This document shows positions 51,599-60,624 of a stretch of 64,000 nucleotides of DNA, piece after piece. Position numbers and translations under genes: made by a program. The notes below the pieces were generated by a model. That model was not told the origin of the DNA and did not search any database. It saw nothing but the letters and a program-made list of their open reading frames with translations. Position 1 is the stretch's first letter. Every line of letters begins with the position of its first letter. Origin of the DNA: CAIWHR01 sp963788185 (GTDB lineage: Bacteria > Pseudomonadota > Gammaproteobacteria > Burkholderiales > Casimicrobiaceae); contig CAWBGE010000010.1 of the NCBI GenBank assembly GCA_963788185.1, forward strand, positions 372,001 through 436,000, given 5' to 3'.

Positions 51599-52665
51599 TG
51601 TCGATGATCGACTGGATTCCGGCCGGGCAAGAGTTCGGCTTCGATGACCTGGTGTTCTGGCAGGGCAAGGGCCATGCGCAGTTCAGCGCCGTTGCGGCAG
51701 GCATCGATACCATCGTGCTCGGCCCCCACGCCAGCGCGCGCTTCCCGGCCGAACTGCAGCCGTTTGTCGACGCCGCGCTGACACGGCGCAAGCAGTACGA
51801 TTACTCCGATGTGATCACCGGCAGCCTGGGCCGCGCCTGGGCCGCGGCCGACCCTGGCGTCGTCTTCGTCGAGAGCCCGCATTCGCGCCTCGCGCTCGAC
51901 CCCAACCGCGCGCCGCCCGCGGATGTGATGCCGGGGCTGCGCGAGTTCTTTGCGCGGCTCGAACGTCAGCGCGCCGGCGAGAAAGTCGCCTTTGGCGGCA
52001 TCGATGCGGTGCGCCCGATCACGTTCTCGGGCGAAGCCGTGCTGCGGCCGCTTGCCAGCGATGAAGAATGGTCGGCACTGGCGCGCGCGCTGGCTGCGGC
52101 GCGCCGGCTCGGGCATGAAGCGTATCGCGGCGCTTGCGACACCGTGATCGAAGCAGTACTGAAGGCGCGCAATGCCGGCGCTGCGCTGCGCGTGATCGGC
52201 CTGCACGATACGATGAACACCAAGATGCGCGCCGACGGTGCCATCGTGATCGAGCGTCCCGCTGCCGATCGTCTTCCCGAGTTGGTCAATTTCGGAAACA
52301 AGGGCAATGAGCGCGGCGAAGCCGAGTCCGAGCCGCTGGCGATCGGCGCGGTGGAAATGCGGCGCATCGCTGATGCCTGGGCGCAGGGCTTCGGCGTCGA
52401 TGCCGCGTCCCGCGCCGACGCCATCACCCTCAATCGTCCGTACAAGGGCGGCTTCGAGGTCGGCCACTACGGTGCAAAGCTCGCAGCGCTGAACGAGCCA
52501 CGGGTCGGCGCGGTGCAGGTCGAATTCCTGCGCGAAGCGCTGCTCGGGGCTCGCGCCACCGCGCAACTGCACCAGCCGGGCGCCGCCTGGCCCGAGGTGG
52601 ATCGGGCGCATCTCGACGGGATCGTGACCGCGCTGGTGACCGCGGACCGCTTGCTGCGTATGTAA
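51595..52665 (+). CDS. N-formylglutamate amidohydrolase family protein
   Basis: 356 residues from ATG 51595 (ATGATG). IVLGPHASARFPAEL, VFVESPHSRLALDPNR, VIGLHDTMNTKM and TLNRPYKGGFEVGHYG correspond to the metal- and substrate-binding segments of the FGase family (His, Asp-x-N-R, H-x-[SD], N-x-P-x-x-GG). Normally completes histidine degradation (HutG), but no other hut gene is present; orphan members may act on other N-acyl amino acids. Followed by peptidase E. Confidence 0.85.
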   Translation: MMSMIDWIPAGQEFGFDDLVFWQGKGHAQFSAVAAGIDTIVLGPHASARFPAELQPFVDAALTRRKQYDYSDVITGSLGRAWAAADPGVVFVESPHSRLALDPNRAPPADVMPGLREFFARLERQRAGEKVAFGGIDAVRPITFSGEAVLRPLASDEEWSALARALAAARRLGHEAYRGACDTVIEAVLKARNAGAALRVIGLHDTMNTKMRADGAIVIERPAADRLPELVNFGNKGNERGEAESEPLAIGAVEMRRIADAWAQGFGVDAASRADAITLNRPYKGGFEVGHYGAKLAALNEPRVGAVQVEFLREALLGARATAQLHQPGAAWPEVDRAHLDGIVTALVTADRLLRM

Positions 52666-52717
52666 TGTTTCCCGGGCGGCGGCCACCCGCGTCGGCCATT
52701 CCTGAAAGGAAGACATC

Positions 52718-53431
52718 ATGCGGTTACTGCTGTTGAGCAATGCGAAGCGCGAGGGCATGGCGTACCTGGAGCACGCGCGCGGCTACTTCCAGGCCTTTTT
52801 CGGTGATGCGGTCCGCGAGGTCCTGTTCGTGCCCTACGCTGGCGTGACCAAGAGCCACGACCAGTACGTCGAACAGGTGCGCCCGGTCTTCGCGTCGTTG
52901 GGAATCGGCGTGAGTGGGATCCACGCTGTGCGCGATGCGCAGGCAGCGGTTCGCGATGCGCAGGCGATCGTCGTCGGCGGGGGCAGCACGTGGCGGCTGA
53001 TGCGCGAGCTTCGCCTTGCGGAACTGCTGCCGGCGATCCGCAGCCGCGTGATTGCCGGGATGCCCTACGCCGGCTGGAGCGCGGGAAGCAATATCGCATG
53101 TCCGACGATCATGACGACGAACGACATGCCGATCTGCGACCCAGGGGGCTTCGACGCGCTCGGCCTGATCCCGTTCCAGATCAATCCGCACTACCTGCAC
53201 GGCAATCCGCCCGGATTCAAGGGCGAAACCCGCGAAGAGCGCATCAACGAGTTCGGTGTCCTGCATCCCCGCACCTGGGTCGCGGGCCTGCGCGAGGGCA
53301 CCGGATTCCGGGTCGAGGGCGGTGCCATCACGCTGCTCGGCGAGGCTCAGTGCCGGGTCTTTCGACACGGAGACACCCCGCGCGAGCTAAGCACAGGCGA
53401 CGACTTCGGCTTTCTGTTGCAACCGGGCTGA
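52718..53431 (+). CDS. pepE: Dipeptidase E (peptidase S51)
   Basis: 237 residues, close to the family norm of about 230. It hydrolyses N-terminal Asp-X dipeptides. The catalytic Ser121 lies in YAGWSAGSN, preceded by IVVGGGSTWRLM; FQINPHYLHG and LREGTGFRVEG are also conserved. A cytoplasmic enzyme with GAAAGGAAGACATC before the ATG. It follows the formylglutamate hydrolase by 52 bases and precedes an OprD-type porin, suggesting a small amino acid/peptide uptake-and-breakdown unit. Confidence 0.93.
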   Translation: MRLLLLSNAKREGMAYLEHARGYFQAFFGDAVREVLFVPYAGVTKSHDQYVEQVRPVFASLGIGVSGIHAVRDAQAAVRDAQAIVVGGGSTWRLMRELRLAELLPAIRSRVIAGMPYAGWSAGSNIACPTIMTTNDMPICDPGGFDALGLIPFQINPHYLHGNPPGFKGETREERINEFGVLHPRTWVAGLREGTGFRVEGGAITLLGEAQCRVFRHGDTPRELSTGDDFGFLLQPG

Positions 53432-53486
53432 GCGGTGTCGGCGCCGCCGGTTGTGCAACTCAAACAGTGAACGGGAGAAGCAGACC

Positions 53487-54767
53487 ATGAACCTACGTCC
53501 CATGGAGTCCTCCAAATCGTTGCGCGACAGGCGCCTGCTCGGCCTCGCGGGCGCGCTGTGCGTGCTGCTGAGCGTGTCATTGGCATCGGCCCAGGGCATC
53601 TACCCAGGGGACCTATCGAAGGACGGCTACAAGCTGCCCGGCGGCTTCGAGCCGGTGGTCCAGCTGCGCACCTACTATTTCGACCAGGAAAGCCTCACCG
53701 GGTCGCAGAGCGAGGCGTGGGCGCTGGGCGGATGGGCGGGCCTGCGCAGCCCGTGGTGGGGCGACCTGTTTCAGGTGGGCGTCATCGGCTACACGTCGCA
53801 GAAGCTCTACGGTCCCGATGACAAGGACGGGACGAAGTTGCTGGCGCCGGGGCAGGAGCCGATCACGGTGCTGGGCGAGGCGTTCGGTGCCGTGCGTGTC
53901 CTCGGCCAGACGGTGACCGCCTACCGGCAACTGATCAACCGACCGTTCATCAATCCGCAGGACAGCCGGATGGTGCCCAACACCTTCGAGGCCTACACGT
54001 TGACGGGCAAGGCCGACCAGGTTTCCTACACCGGCGGCTACATCACGAAGAAGAAGAACCGCGAAACGGAGAGCTTCGTCTGGATGTCGAACATCGCGGG
54101 CGGAGAGGGCAAGCAGGCGGGCGTGATCTACGCCGGCGGAACGTGGAACTTCGCCAAGAACGGCTCCGTCCGGATGGACGAGCAGTACGCGGTGGACGTC
54201 TTCAACACCTTCTACGTGGACGGCAAGTACCCGATCGCGATCGACGACAAGACGTCGCTGGTATTGGGTGCCCAGTACTACCCGCAGACCTCGGTCGGCG
54301 ACGAGCAGATCGGATCGTTCTCGACCTACGGCGCAGGCCTGCAGGCCGACTTGTCGCACGGCCCGGTGGCGTTCCAGCTGTACTACACGCAGACCGGAAA
54401 GGGATATGACACGCAAGCCCCGTTCGGCTCCCATGCCAGCTATCTGTCGATGCAGATATCGGACTTCAACACCGCCGGCGAGAAGGCCTGGGGGGTCGGT
54501 GCGGACGTCGACTTTGCCAGTCTCGGCGCGCCCGGCCTGACGGCGTCCGCGACCTACGTCGCGGGTTCCCACCGGATCAAGTCCGTCGACGGCAGCGCCA
54601 TGCCCGACCGCAACGAGACCGACGTACGCGTCGACTACGCGATCGGCAAGGGTACGTTCCTTGAAGGGCTGGTGGCGACGTTCCGCTACGCGTGGCTGCA
54701 TCAGGACGGCTCGCCGCAGACGCAGACGCAGTTGCGCGCGATCCTCAACTATGGCGTTCGCTTCTGA
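53487..54767 (+). CDS. OprD-family outer-membrane porin
   Basis: 426 residues. The signal peptide ends at SLASAQG. Mature barrel strands include VVQLRTYYFDQESLTGSQSEAWALGGW, LFQVGVIGYTSQKLYGPDDKDG and AYRQLINRPFINPQDSRMVPNTFEAYTL, the last two being OprD-typical. Final strand RAILNYGVRF ends in Phe. OprD porins pass basic amino acids, peptides or carboxylates, which fits pepE and the formylglutamate hydrolase just upstream. Confidence 0.9.
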   Translation: MNLRPMESSKSLRDRRLLGLAGALCVLLSVSLASAQGIYPGDLSKDGYKLPGGFEPVVQLRTYYFDQESLTGSQSEAWALGGWAGLRSPWWGDLFQVGVIGYTSQKLYGPDDKDGTKLLAPGQEPITVLGEAFGAVRVLGQTVTAYRQLINRPFINPQDSRMVPNTFEAYTLTGKADQVSYTGGYITKKKNRETESFVWMSNIAGGEGKQAGVIYAGGTWNFAKNGSVRMDEQYAVDVFNTFYVDGKYPIAIDDKTSLVLGAQYYPQTSVGDEQIGSFSTYGAGLQADLSHGPVAFQLYYTQTGKGYDTQAPFGSHASYLSMQISDFNTAGEKAWGVGADVDFASLGAPGLTASATYVAGSHRIKSVDGSAMPDRNETDVRVDYAIGKGTFLEGLVATFRYAWLHQDGSPQTQTQLRAILNYGVRF

Positions 54768-54934
54768 CGCAGGGCGCACCCCACTGAAAATTCGAGCGCA
54801 GCCCAGCTGCGGGGCCGCGTAGCATTGAGTGTCGCCCGCAACGGGCGATGGTGGCTGGCATGGAACGAACGCGCGGGAGATGCCAACGTCTAAGCGTCTA
54901 AGGAAGCGATGAGAATGTTCCTTGGAGACATCGC

Positions 54935-55102
54935 ATGAAAGCGATATTGCTGGCACTAATGTTCGCGCTGTGCGGCGTTGCTTTGGGCGGTTGCGCAGGC
55001 GCGAATGCAAGATATGAAGAAGCGGTTGCCAAAGGTCTTGTCCCCTATTGCGATCAACACCCGATGGAATTCAGTTGCGTGAACGCACGGCAGGGGAATT
55101 GA
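54935..55102 (+). CDS. Small lipoprotein, 55 residues
   Basis: ATG 54935 preceded by CTTGGAGAC. The protein is MKAILLALMFALCGVALGGC, a signal peptide with lipobox (LGGC, Cys20), then a 35-residue mature chain with NARYEEAVAKG and two further Cys in PYCDQHPMEFSC that could pair. A short IR (TCGCCCG-CAA-CGGGCGA) lies upstream near 54833-54849. No family recognised. Coding is supported by the complete signal-lipobox architecture and ribosome site. Confidence 0.65.
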   Translation: MKAILLALMFALCGVALGGCAGANARYEEAVAKGLVPYCDQHPMEFSCVNARQGN

Positions 55103-55235
55103 TCAACGCCCGAAAAAGGGCCGTCGATACACACGATGGTAGTTTGGATCGGATGGACGACCAGGCTGGGTGGCGGGTATTTGCACCGCCTGATTGGAGC
55201 GGGGTGGCCAGCGCACCCGATCAAGGAGAAGCCGA

Positions 55236-56177
55236 ATGGAGCGAAAGCACGAGAAGTACCAGCGCCTGATCGACGTATGCAGGACGCTGCCGCCGACGCC
55301 GACGGCGGTCGCGCACCCTTGTGACGAAAGCTCGCTGCGCGGTGCGGTCGATGCGGCAAAGCTCGGTCTGATCGCGCCGATCCTGGTTGGCCCGCGGGCG
55401 CGCATCGAGGCGGTGGCGAAGGAGTTCGGCATCGACATCGCGGGACTGCCGATCATCGACGCGCCGCACAGCGAGGCGGCGGCCGAAAAGGCGGTGGCAC
55501 TGGTGCGCGAGGGTCGTGCCGAGGCGCTGATGAAGGGCAGCCTGCACACCGATGAGCTAATGGCCGCGGTGGTCCGGCGCGACACCGGATTGCGTACGTC
55601 GCGCCGCGTCAGCCATTGCTTCGTGATGGACGTGCCGAGCTACGCGGAAACGCTGATCGTCACCGACGCCGCCGTCAACATCGCGCCGACGATGGAGGAC
55701 AAGGTTCACATCATCCAGAATGCGATCGACCTGGCACATGCGCTGCGTTTCCCCGAAGTGCGGGTCGCGATCCTGTCGGCGATGGAGACGGTCAACCCTA
55801 AGGTGCCGTCGACGGTCGAGGCGGGCGCACTGTGCAAGATGGCTGATCGCGGCCAGATCACCGGGGCGCTGCTCGACGGGCCGCTGGCGCTCGACAATGC
55901 GATCAGCCTGGAGTCGGTGGCGATCAAGAAGATCGACTCGCCGGTCGCCGGGCGCGCCAACGTGCTGGTGGTTCCCGACCTTGAGGCCGGCAACATGCTC
56001 GCCAAGAGCCTGTCGTTCATGGCTGGGGCGGACGCTGCCGGCATCGTGCTGGGGGCGAAGGTGCCGATCATCCTGACCAGCCGCGCCGACTCGGTGATGT
56101 CGCGGCTCGCCTCGTGCGCGGTGGCATCGTTGGTCGCGAACACGCGGCGCGAGGCCGTCGGCAAGGCGGTAGCCTGA
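55236..56177 (+). CDS. pta: Phosphate acetyl/butyryltransferase
   Basis: 313 residues. It interconverts acyl-CoA and acyl phosphate. Typical segments are ALMKGSLHTDELMAAVVR, VSHCFVMDVPSYAETLIVTD, MEDKVHIIQNAIDLAHALRF and GALLDGPLALDNAISLESV. The C-terminal VVPDLEAGNMLAKSL and GADAAGIVLGAKVPIILTSRAD are close to the family of phosphotransacetylases that pair with this type of acetate kinase. Ribosome site AAGGAGAAG before ATG 55236. One base upstream of ackA; a cotranscribed pair. Confidence 0.9.
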   Translation: MERKHEKYQRLIDVCRTLPPTPTAVAHPCDESSLRGAVDAAKLGLIAPILVGPRARIEAVAKEFGIDIAGLPIIDAPHSEAAAEKAVALVREGRAEALMKGSLHTDELMAAVVRRDTGLRTSRRVSHCFVMDVPSYAETLIVTDAAVNIAPTMEDKVHIIQNAIDLAHALRFPEVRVAILSAMETVNPKVPSTVEAGALCKMADRGQITGALLDGPLALDNAISLESVAIKKIDSPVAGRANVLVVPDLEAGNMLAKSLSFMAGADAAGIVLGAKVPIILTSRADSVMSRLASCAVASLVANTRREAVGKAVA

Positions 56178-56178
56178 G

Positions 56179-57363
56179 ATGCTCGATGCGATCGTCGTAC
56201 TGAACGCGGGCTCGTCGAGCCTCAAATTCTCGGTGTTCACCCAGCGTGACGGCAATTTCGAGCTGATCGCGCGCGGGCAGGCCGAGGGTCTGTACACCGC
56301 GCCCCGCTTTGTCGCCAAGGGCAGTGCGGGAAGGCTGCTCAACGAGAAGTCGTGGGGCGAAGGCGCAGAGCTCGGCCACCAGGGGGCGCTCGACCACCTG
56401 GTCGCTTTCCTGCGCTCTGAATTCGCCGATTGCCGCCTGGCCGGCGTGGGTCACCGCGTGGTGCACGGCGGGCGCGAATACGCGCATCCGGTTCGCCTCG
56501 ACGCGTCGGTGCTCGCGGCGCTGGAGAAGTACGTTCCACTCGCACCTCTGCACCAACCGCACAACCTGGCGCCGATCCGGTGGATGCTCGAACGGTCGCC
56601 AGACCTGCCGCAGGTGGCGTGCTTCGACACGGCGTTTCACAGCAGCTCGCCGGCCATGGCACAGGCGTTCGCGCTGCCGAAGGCGATCACCGATCTCGGG
56701 GTTCGCCGGTATGGGTTTCACGGGTTGTCGTACGAGTACATCGCCGACGTGCTTCCGCAGCATGACGAGCGCGGCGCACGCGGCAGGACGGTGGTCCTGC
56801 ACCTTGGCAATGGTTCCAGCATGTGCGCGATGGCCGGCGGGCGCAGCGTTGCCAGCACGATGGGCTTCACCGCCGCGGACGGCCTGCCGATGGGCACGCG
56901 CTGCGGAAATCTCGATCCCGGCGTGGTGCTTTTTTTGATGGACGAACTGAAGATGGACGCGCGTGCCATCGAGAAGTTGATCTACCAGCAGTCCGGGTTG
57001 CTCGGCCTGTCCGGCATCTCCAGCGACATGCGGACGCTGGAGGCGAACGAGGCGCCGGAGGCGAAGGCCGCGATCGACGTCTTCATCTACCGGATCGGGC
57101 GCGAACTGGGCTCGCTTGCGGCGGCGCTGGGCGGCCTCGATGCGATCGTGTTCACGGCCGGCATCGGCGAGAACAGCCGCTCGCTACGCGAGCGCGTATG
57201 CCGGGACGCGGCGTGGCTCGGGGTCGAGCTCGATGCGGCAGCCAACGAGGGCAATGGCCTGCGCATTACCACCGCGGCAAGTCGCGTCTCCGCCTGGGTG
57301 ATCCCGACCAACGAAGAGCTGATGATCGCCCGCCACACGCGACGCCTGCTCGAGAAGCACTGA
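56179..57363 (+). CDS. ackA: Acetate (propionate) kinase
   Basis: 394 residues, the usual length. ASKHA-fold phosphate loop VLNAGSSSLKFSVF at the N-terminus. The catalytic Asp is in VACFDTAFHSSSP, with HGLSYEY and VVLHLGNGSSMCAMAGG following. GLPMGTRCGNLDPG and FTAGIGENSRSLRERVC complete the signature. Works with the adjacent phosphotransacetylase to make ATP and acetate or scavenge acetate. Confidence 0.96.
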   Translation: MLDAIVVLNAGSSSLKFSVFTQRDGNFELIARGQAEGLYTAPRFVAKGSAGRLLNEKSWGEGAELGHQGALDHLVAFLRSEFADCRLAGVGHRVVHGGREYAHPVRLDASVLAALEKYVPLAPLHQPHNLAPIRWMLERSPDLPQVACFDTAFHSSSPAMAQAFALPKAITDLGVRRYGFHGLSYEYIADVLPQHDERGARGRTVVLHLGNGSSMCAMAGGRSVASTMGFTAADGLPMGTRCGNLDPGVVLFLMDELKMDARAIEKLIYQQSGLLGLSGISSDMRTLEANEAPEAKAAIDVFIYRIGRELGSLAAALGGLDAIVFTAGIGENSRSLRERVCRDAAWLGVELDAAANEGNGLRITTAASRVSAWVIPTNEELMIARHTRRLLEKH

Positions 57364-57445
57364 TGCGCCGCTTCGCGTGCGGACTTCCTGTCGCGAATGC
57401 GTCGAATTGGCGCCGCCCAACCAAACGTAACCGAGGTGAACCAAT

Positions 57446-59770
57446 ATGACCAAGACATTGACCAGGAGCACAAGCCGCCCACCGACCCACCCCGCTCCGA
57501 ATGCGGTGGCATCGATGACGCCCGGCGGGCTCACGGCCAACCCGCTGCAAGCCTGGGGGCCGCTCGGGGAGTACATGACCGATGCCATGCAGCGCACGAT
57601 CCTGTTCTGGGACGTGCTGCGGCAGCGCAGTGACCAGTACTACGCGCAGAAGGCGAAGGCGGTACCCCACGTCCTGAGCTTCGACGCCGAACTGGTGCTC
57701 GACGCCCGCACCTTCAAACGGCCGGCCAACTATCTGCTGGTGCGCGTCAAGTCGGGGGAAGCCGCGGCCACCGATCCGCAGAAGCGGCCATTCGTGGTGG
57801 TGGATCCGCGCGCCGGCCACGGACCTGGTATCGGCGGCTTCAAGGCCGACAGCGAACTGGGCGTGGCCATGCGTGCCGGGCATCCATGCTACTTCGTGGG
57901 CTTCACCCCGGAACCGATGCCGGGCCAGACGATTGAGGACATCATGTACGCCGAGGTGACTTTCCTGGAGAAAGTCATATCGCTGCACCCCAAGGCCGAA
58001 GGCAAGCCCTGCGTCATCGGCAACTGCCAGGCCGGTTGGGCCGTGATGATGGTGGCCGCGATCCGGCCTGACCTGTTCGGGCCGATCATCATTCCCGGCT
58101 CACCGCTGTCGTATTGGGCCGGAGTGGAAGGCGAGAACGCCATGCGTTACACCGGTGGCCTGGCAGGCGGCAGCTGGGTCACCGCGCTGACCGGCGACCT
58201 CGGCAATGGCAAGTTCGACGGTGGCCATCTGGTCGAGAATTTCGAGAACCTGAATCCCTCTAACACCTTATGGAGCAAGAACTACAATCTCTGGTCGAAT
58301 GTCGACACCGAGGGACCGCGCTTCATCGAATTCGAGAAGTGGTGGGGCGGCCACGTCAACCTCAACGCCGAGGAAATCCAGTGGATTGTCGACGAGTTGT
58401 TCGTCGGCAATCGGCTCGCCACGGCCGAGATCGTCACCAGCGCCGGTGACCGGATCGACCTGCGCAACATCCACTCGCCGATCATCTGCTTCTGCTCCAA
58501 GGGCGACAACATCACGCCGCCGCAACAGGCACTGGGGTGGATCGTCGACCTCTACGCCACCGATGACGACCTGGTCGCCTGCGGGCAAACCATCGTCTAT
58601 GCGGTGCACGAGACCGTCGGCCATCTGGGCATCTTTGTCTCGGGGGGCGTGGCCAAGAAGGAGCACCAGGAGTTCGCCTCCAATATCGACCTGATCGATG
58701 TCTTGCCGCCCGGCCTGTACGAGGCCGTCTTGACCCCGGCGGCGGCCGACAAGGCCCGCCCGGAGCTTGTGTCCGGCGACTGGATCGCGCGCTTCGAACG
58801 GCGCACGCTGAACGACATTCGCGCAATCGTCCAGCCCGATCCCGAGAACGAACGCCGCTTCGCCGCCGTGCGGCGGGTGTCGGAGATAAACCTGGGTCTG
58901 TACCGCACCTTGTTCCAACCCTTCGTGCAGGCGTCCATCAACGAGCAGGGCGCCGAATGGCTGCGCAAGCTCAACTTCGCGGAGTTGCCCTTCGAGATCT
59001 TTTCCGAGCGCAACCCGCTGATGCGCCAAGTCGCGCAGCTTGCGACACACGTGCGCGCGCAGCGCCAGCCCGTGTCGCCCGACAACCCCTTCCTGCGGTG
59101 GCAGGCGGTGATGTCCGAGCAGATCGTCGCCGCGCTGGACGGCTACCGCGATCTGCGTGACAGCAGCCTGGAGAAGATATTCCTGACCCTGTATGGTTCG
59201 CCGGTTCTGCAGGCGATGCTCGGATTGACGGGGACGGACGAGCCCCCGCGCAAAGGGCCGGGACTCGAACCCGAGCGCGCCGCTTACGTCCAGCAGCGCA
59301 TCGGCGAACTCAGGGCGCGTCTCGCCGAGGGTGGCGCCCGCGAGGCGGCGATCCGCGCCGTGCTCTACATCGGCATGGTCGGGGCGGGCGCCGATGAGCG
59401 CGCGTTCAACGAATTGCGCCAGATCCGCGCCGAGAACCATGGCGTGACACTGCAGGAATTCAAACGCATCCTGCGCGAGCAGTATTTCAGCCTGGTGCTG
59501 GACCGCGAAGGGTCTCTTGCCGCGATCCCCGAGATGCTGCCGCCCGACGCCGCCATCCGCAAGCACGCACTGGATGCCATCCGCAGAACCGTGCTCGCCA
59601 CCGGGCAGGTGACGGGTGAAAAGGCGGAGCGTCTGGCGCAAGTCGAAAAACTCTTCGCTGGCGGCAACCCGGTCAAACAGATCAAAAAGGCTCCGCGCAA
59701 AACTGCCGGCCCCGCATTGACTCAGAGGAAGGGGCGAAGCACCGCAGGAACGAAAAAGACAAACACTTGA
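57446..59770 (+). CDS. DUF3141 protein, PHA synthase-like alpha/beta hydrolase
   Basis: 774 residues. The alpha/beta hydrolase domain covers about residues 90-430. The nucleophile elbow VIGNCQAGWAVMM carries Cys in place of Ser (G-x-C-x-A-G), as in polyhydroxyalkanoate synthases. Other family features are FVVVDPRAGHGPGIGGF, HPCYFVGFTPEPMPGQTIED, SPIICFCSKGDNITPPQQALGW (Asp) and VHETVGHLGIFVSGG (His). A C-terminal half of about 300 residues has no recognised function and ends in a basic tail (KAPRKTAG). Follows ackA by 82 bases; the set pta-ackA-DUF3141-fabI recurs in proteobacteria. A role in acyl storage or CoA recycling is inference. Confidence 0.9.
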   Translation: MTKTLTRSTSRPPTHPAPNAVASMTPGGLTANPLQAWGPLGEYMTDAMQRTILFWDVLRQRSDQYYAQKAKAVPHVLSFDAELVLDARTFKRPANYLLVRVKSGEAAATDPQKRPFVVVDPRAGHGPGIGGFKADSELGVAMRAGHPCYFVGFTPEPMPGQTIEDIMYAEVTFLEKVISLHPKAEGKPCVIGNCQAGWAVMMVAAIRPDLFGPIIIPGSPLSYWAGVEGENAMRYTGGLAGGSWVTALTGDLGNGKFDGGHLVENFENLNPSNTLWSKNYNLWSNVDTEGPRFIEFEKWWGGHVNLNAEEIQWIVDELFVGNRLATAEIVTSAGDRIDLRNIHSPIICFCSKGDNITPPQQALGWIVDLYATDDDLVACGQTIVYAVHETVGHLGIFVSGGVAKKEHQEFASNIDLIDVLPPGLYEAVLTPAAADKARPELVSGDWIARFERRTLNDIRAIVQPDPENERRFAAVRRVSEINLGLYRTLFQPFVQASINEQGAEWLRKLNFAELPFEIFSERNPLMRQVAQLATHVRAQRQPVSPDNPFLRWQAVMSEQIVAALDGYRDLRDSSLEKIFLTLYGSPVLQAMLGLTGTDEPPRKGPGLEPERAAYVQQRIGELRARLAEGGAREAAIRAVLYIGMVGAGADERAFNELRQIRAENHGVTLQEFKRILREQYFSLVLDREGSLAAIPEMLPPDAAIRKHALDAIRRTVLATGQVTGEKAERLAQVEKLFAGGNPVKQIKKAPRKTAGPALTQRKGRSTAGTKKTNT

Positions 59771-59836
59771 TTACCCGCAGCAAGGACCGGACGCTGGGCC
59801 GCGGTCTCGACTCCATCAAGCCAGGAGAGGCACAGC

Positions 59837-60217
59837 ATGACCATTGAACCCCCGCGGCCCCTGCTCCGGGGCAAGAAGGCGCTCGTCGTCGGCATCGCGA
59901 ACGAGCATTCGATCGCCTACGGTTGCGCGAGTGCGTTCCGCGAGCTGGATGCGGAATTGGCGATCACCTACCTCAACGAGAAATCGATGCCGTATGTCGA
60001 GCCGCTGGCGAAGGCAATGGGAGCGCCAATCCTGATGCCGCTCGATGTGAGCCAGCCCGGCCAGCTCGAAGCGCTGTTCGAGGAGATCACGGAGAAATGG
60101 GGACGGCTCGACATCCTGGATGTCGGCTTCACCTGCGCCTTCCTCTCCACGCCCTACGCGCGTCGCCTCACCGGCGGCACGGTGTACGTCGATGGCGGCG
60201 TGCACATCATGGCTTGA
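59837..60217 (+). pseudogene. fabI: Enoyl-ACP reductase gene with in-frame internal deletion
   Basis: The frame gives 126 residues instead of about 260. The N-terminal 93 residues (LRGKKALVVGIANEHSIAYGC ... ITEKWGRLDIL) are joined at about 60110-60121 to the last 32 (DVGFTCAFLSTPYARRLTGG and VYVDGGVHIMA). The missing centre holds the catalytic Tyr-x6-Lys and substrate loop, so the product cannot be an enoyl reductase. The frame remains open and the ribosome site (CCAGGAGAG) is intact, so a truncated protein may be made. It sits in the DUF3141-pta-ackA neighbourhood where full fabI usually stands. Confidence 0.88.
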
Positions 60218-60286
60218 ACGGGCTCGGTGGTTTCATGCCGGGAGCGGTTGTATGAAGCCGTGACGACGCGCAAACTCGGAGGTGGT

Positions 60287-60613
60287 ATGGATTCGCGGAC
60301 GTTGAGAAGGAATTTCGCCGCCGGACTGCTCGTCGGGCTGAGGGTGGTGTGGCCCATCCTTTCATTCCTCCTCGTGCTGATCATCGCGCTCGGCCTGGCT
60401 GTCGGCCTGCTCGAAGGCTGGTCGATCCACGAGTCGGTCTATTTCGCCTTCGTGTCCGGCCTGACCATCGGCTACGGGGATCTTGCGCCCAAGTCACTGC
60501 TCACCCGCGCGCTGGCGATTGCCATCGGGGTGTGCGGCGTGCTGGTGACCGCCCTGGTGGCTGCGATTGCCGTCAAGGCGTTGACGGCGACGACTGATGA
60601 GAGCGGGAAATAG
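60287..60613 (+). CDS. Two-helix potassium channel
   Basis: 108 residues with two transmembrane helices (VVWPILSFLLVLIIALGLAVG and LAIAIGVCGVLVTALVAAIAV). The pore loop FVSGLTIGYGDLAPKS carries the K+ selectivity filter TIGYGD. No RCK domain, so probably a simple tetrameric leak channel. GGAGG site before ATG 60287. Eleven bases upstream of a Ca2+/H+ exchanger gene; the two probably form an ion-homeostasis pair. Confidence 0.85.
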   Translation: MDSRTLRRNFAAGLLVGLRVVWPILSFLLVLIIALGLAVGLLEGWSIHESVYFAFVSGLTIGYGDLAPKSLLTRALAIAIGVCGVLVTALVAAIAVKALTATTDESGK

Positions 60614-60624
60614 GAACTGAACCC

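Noticed and set aside
58268..59641. 457-codon minus-strand frame
   Set aside because: Antisense to DUF3141, which is supported by hydrolase motifs.
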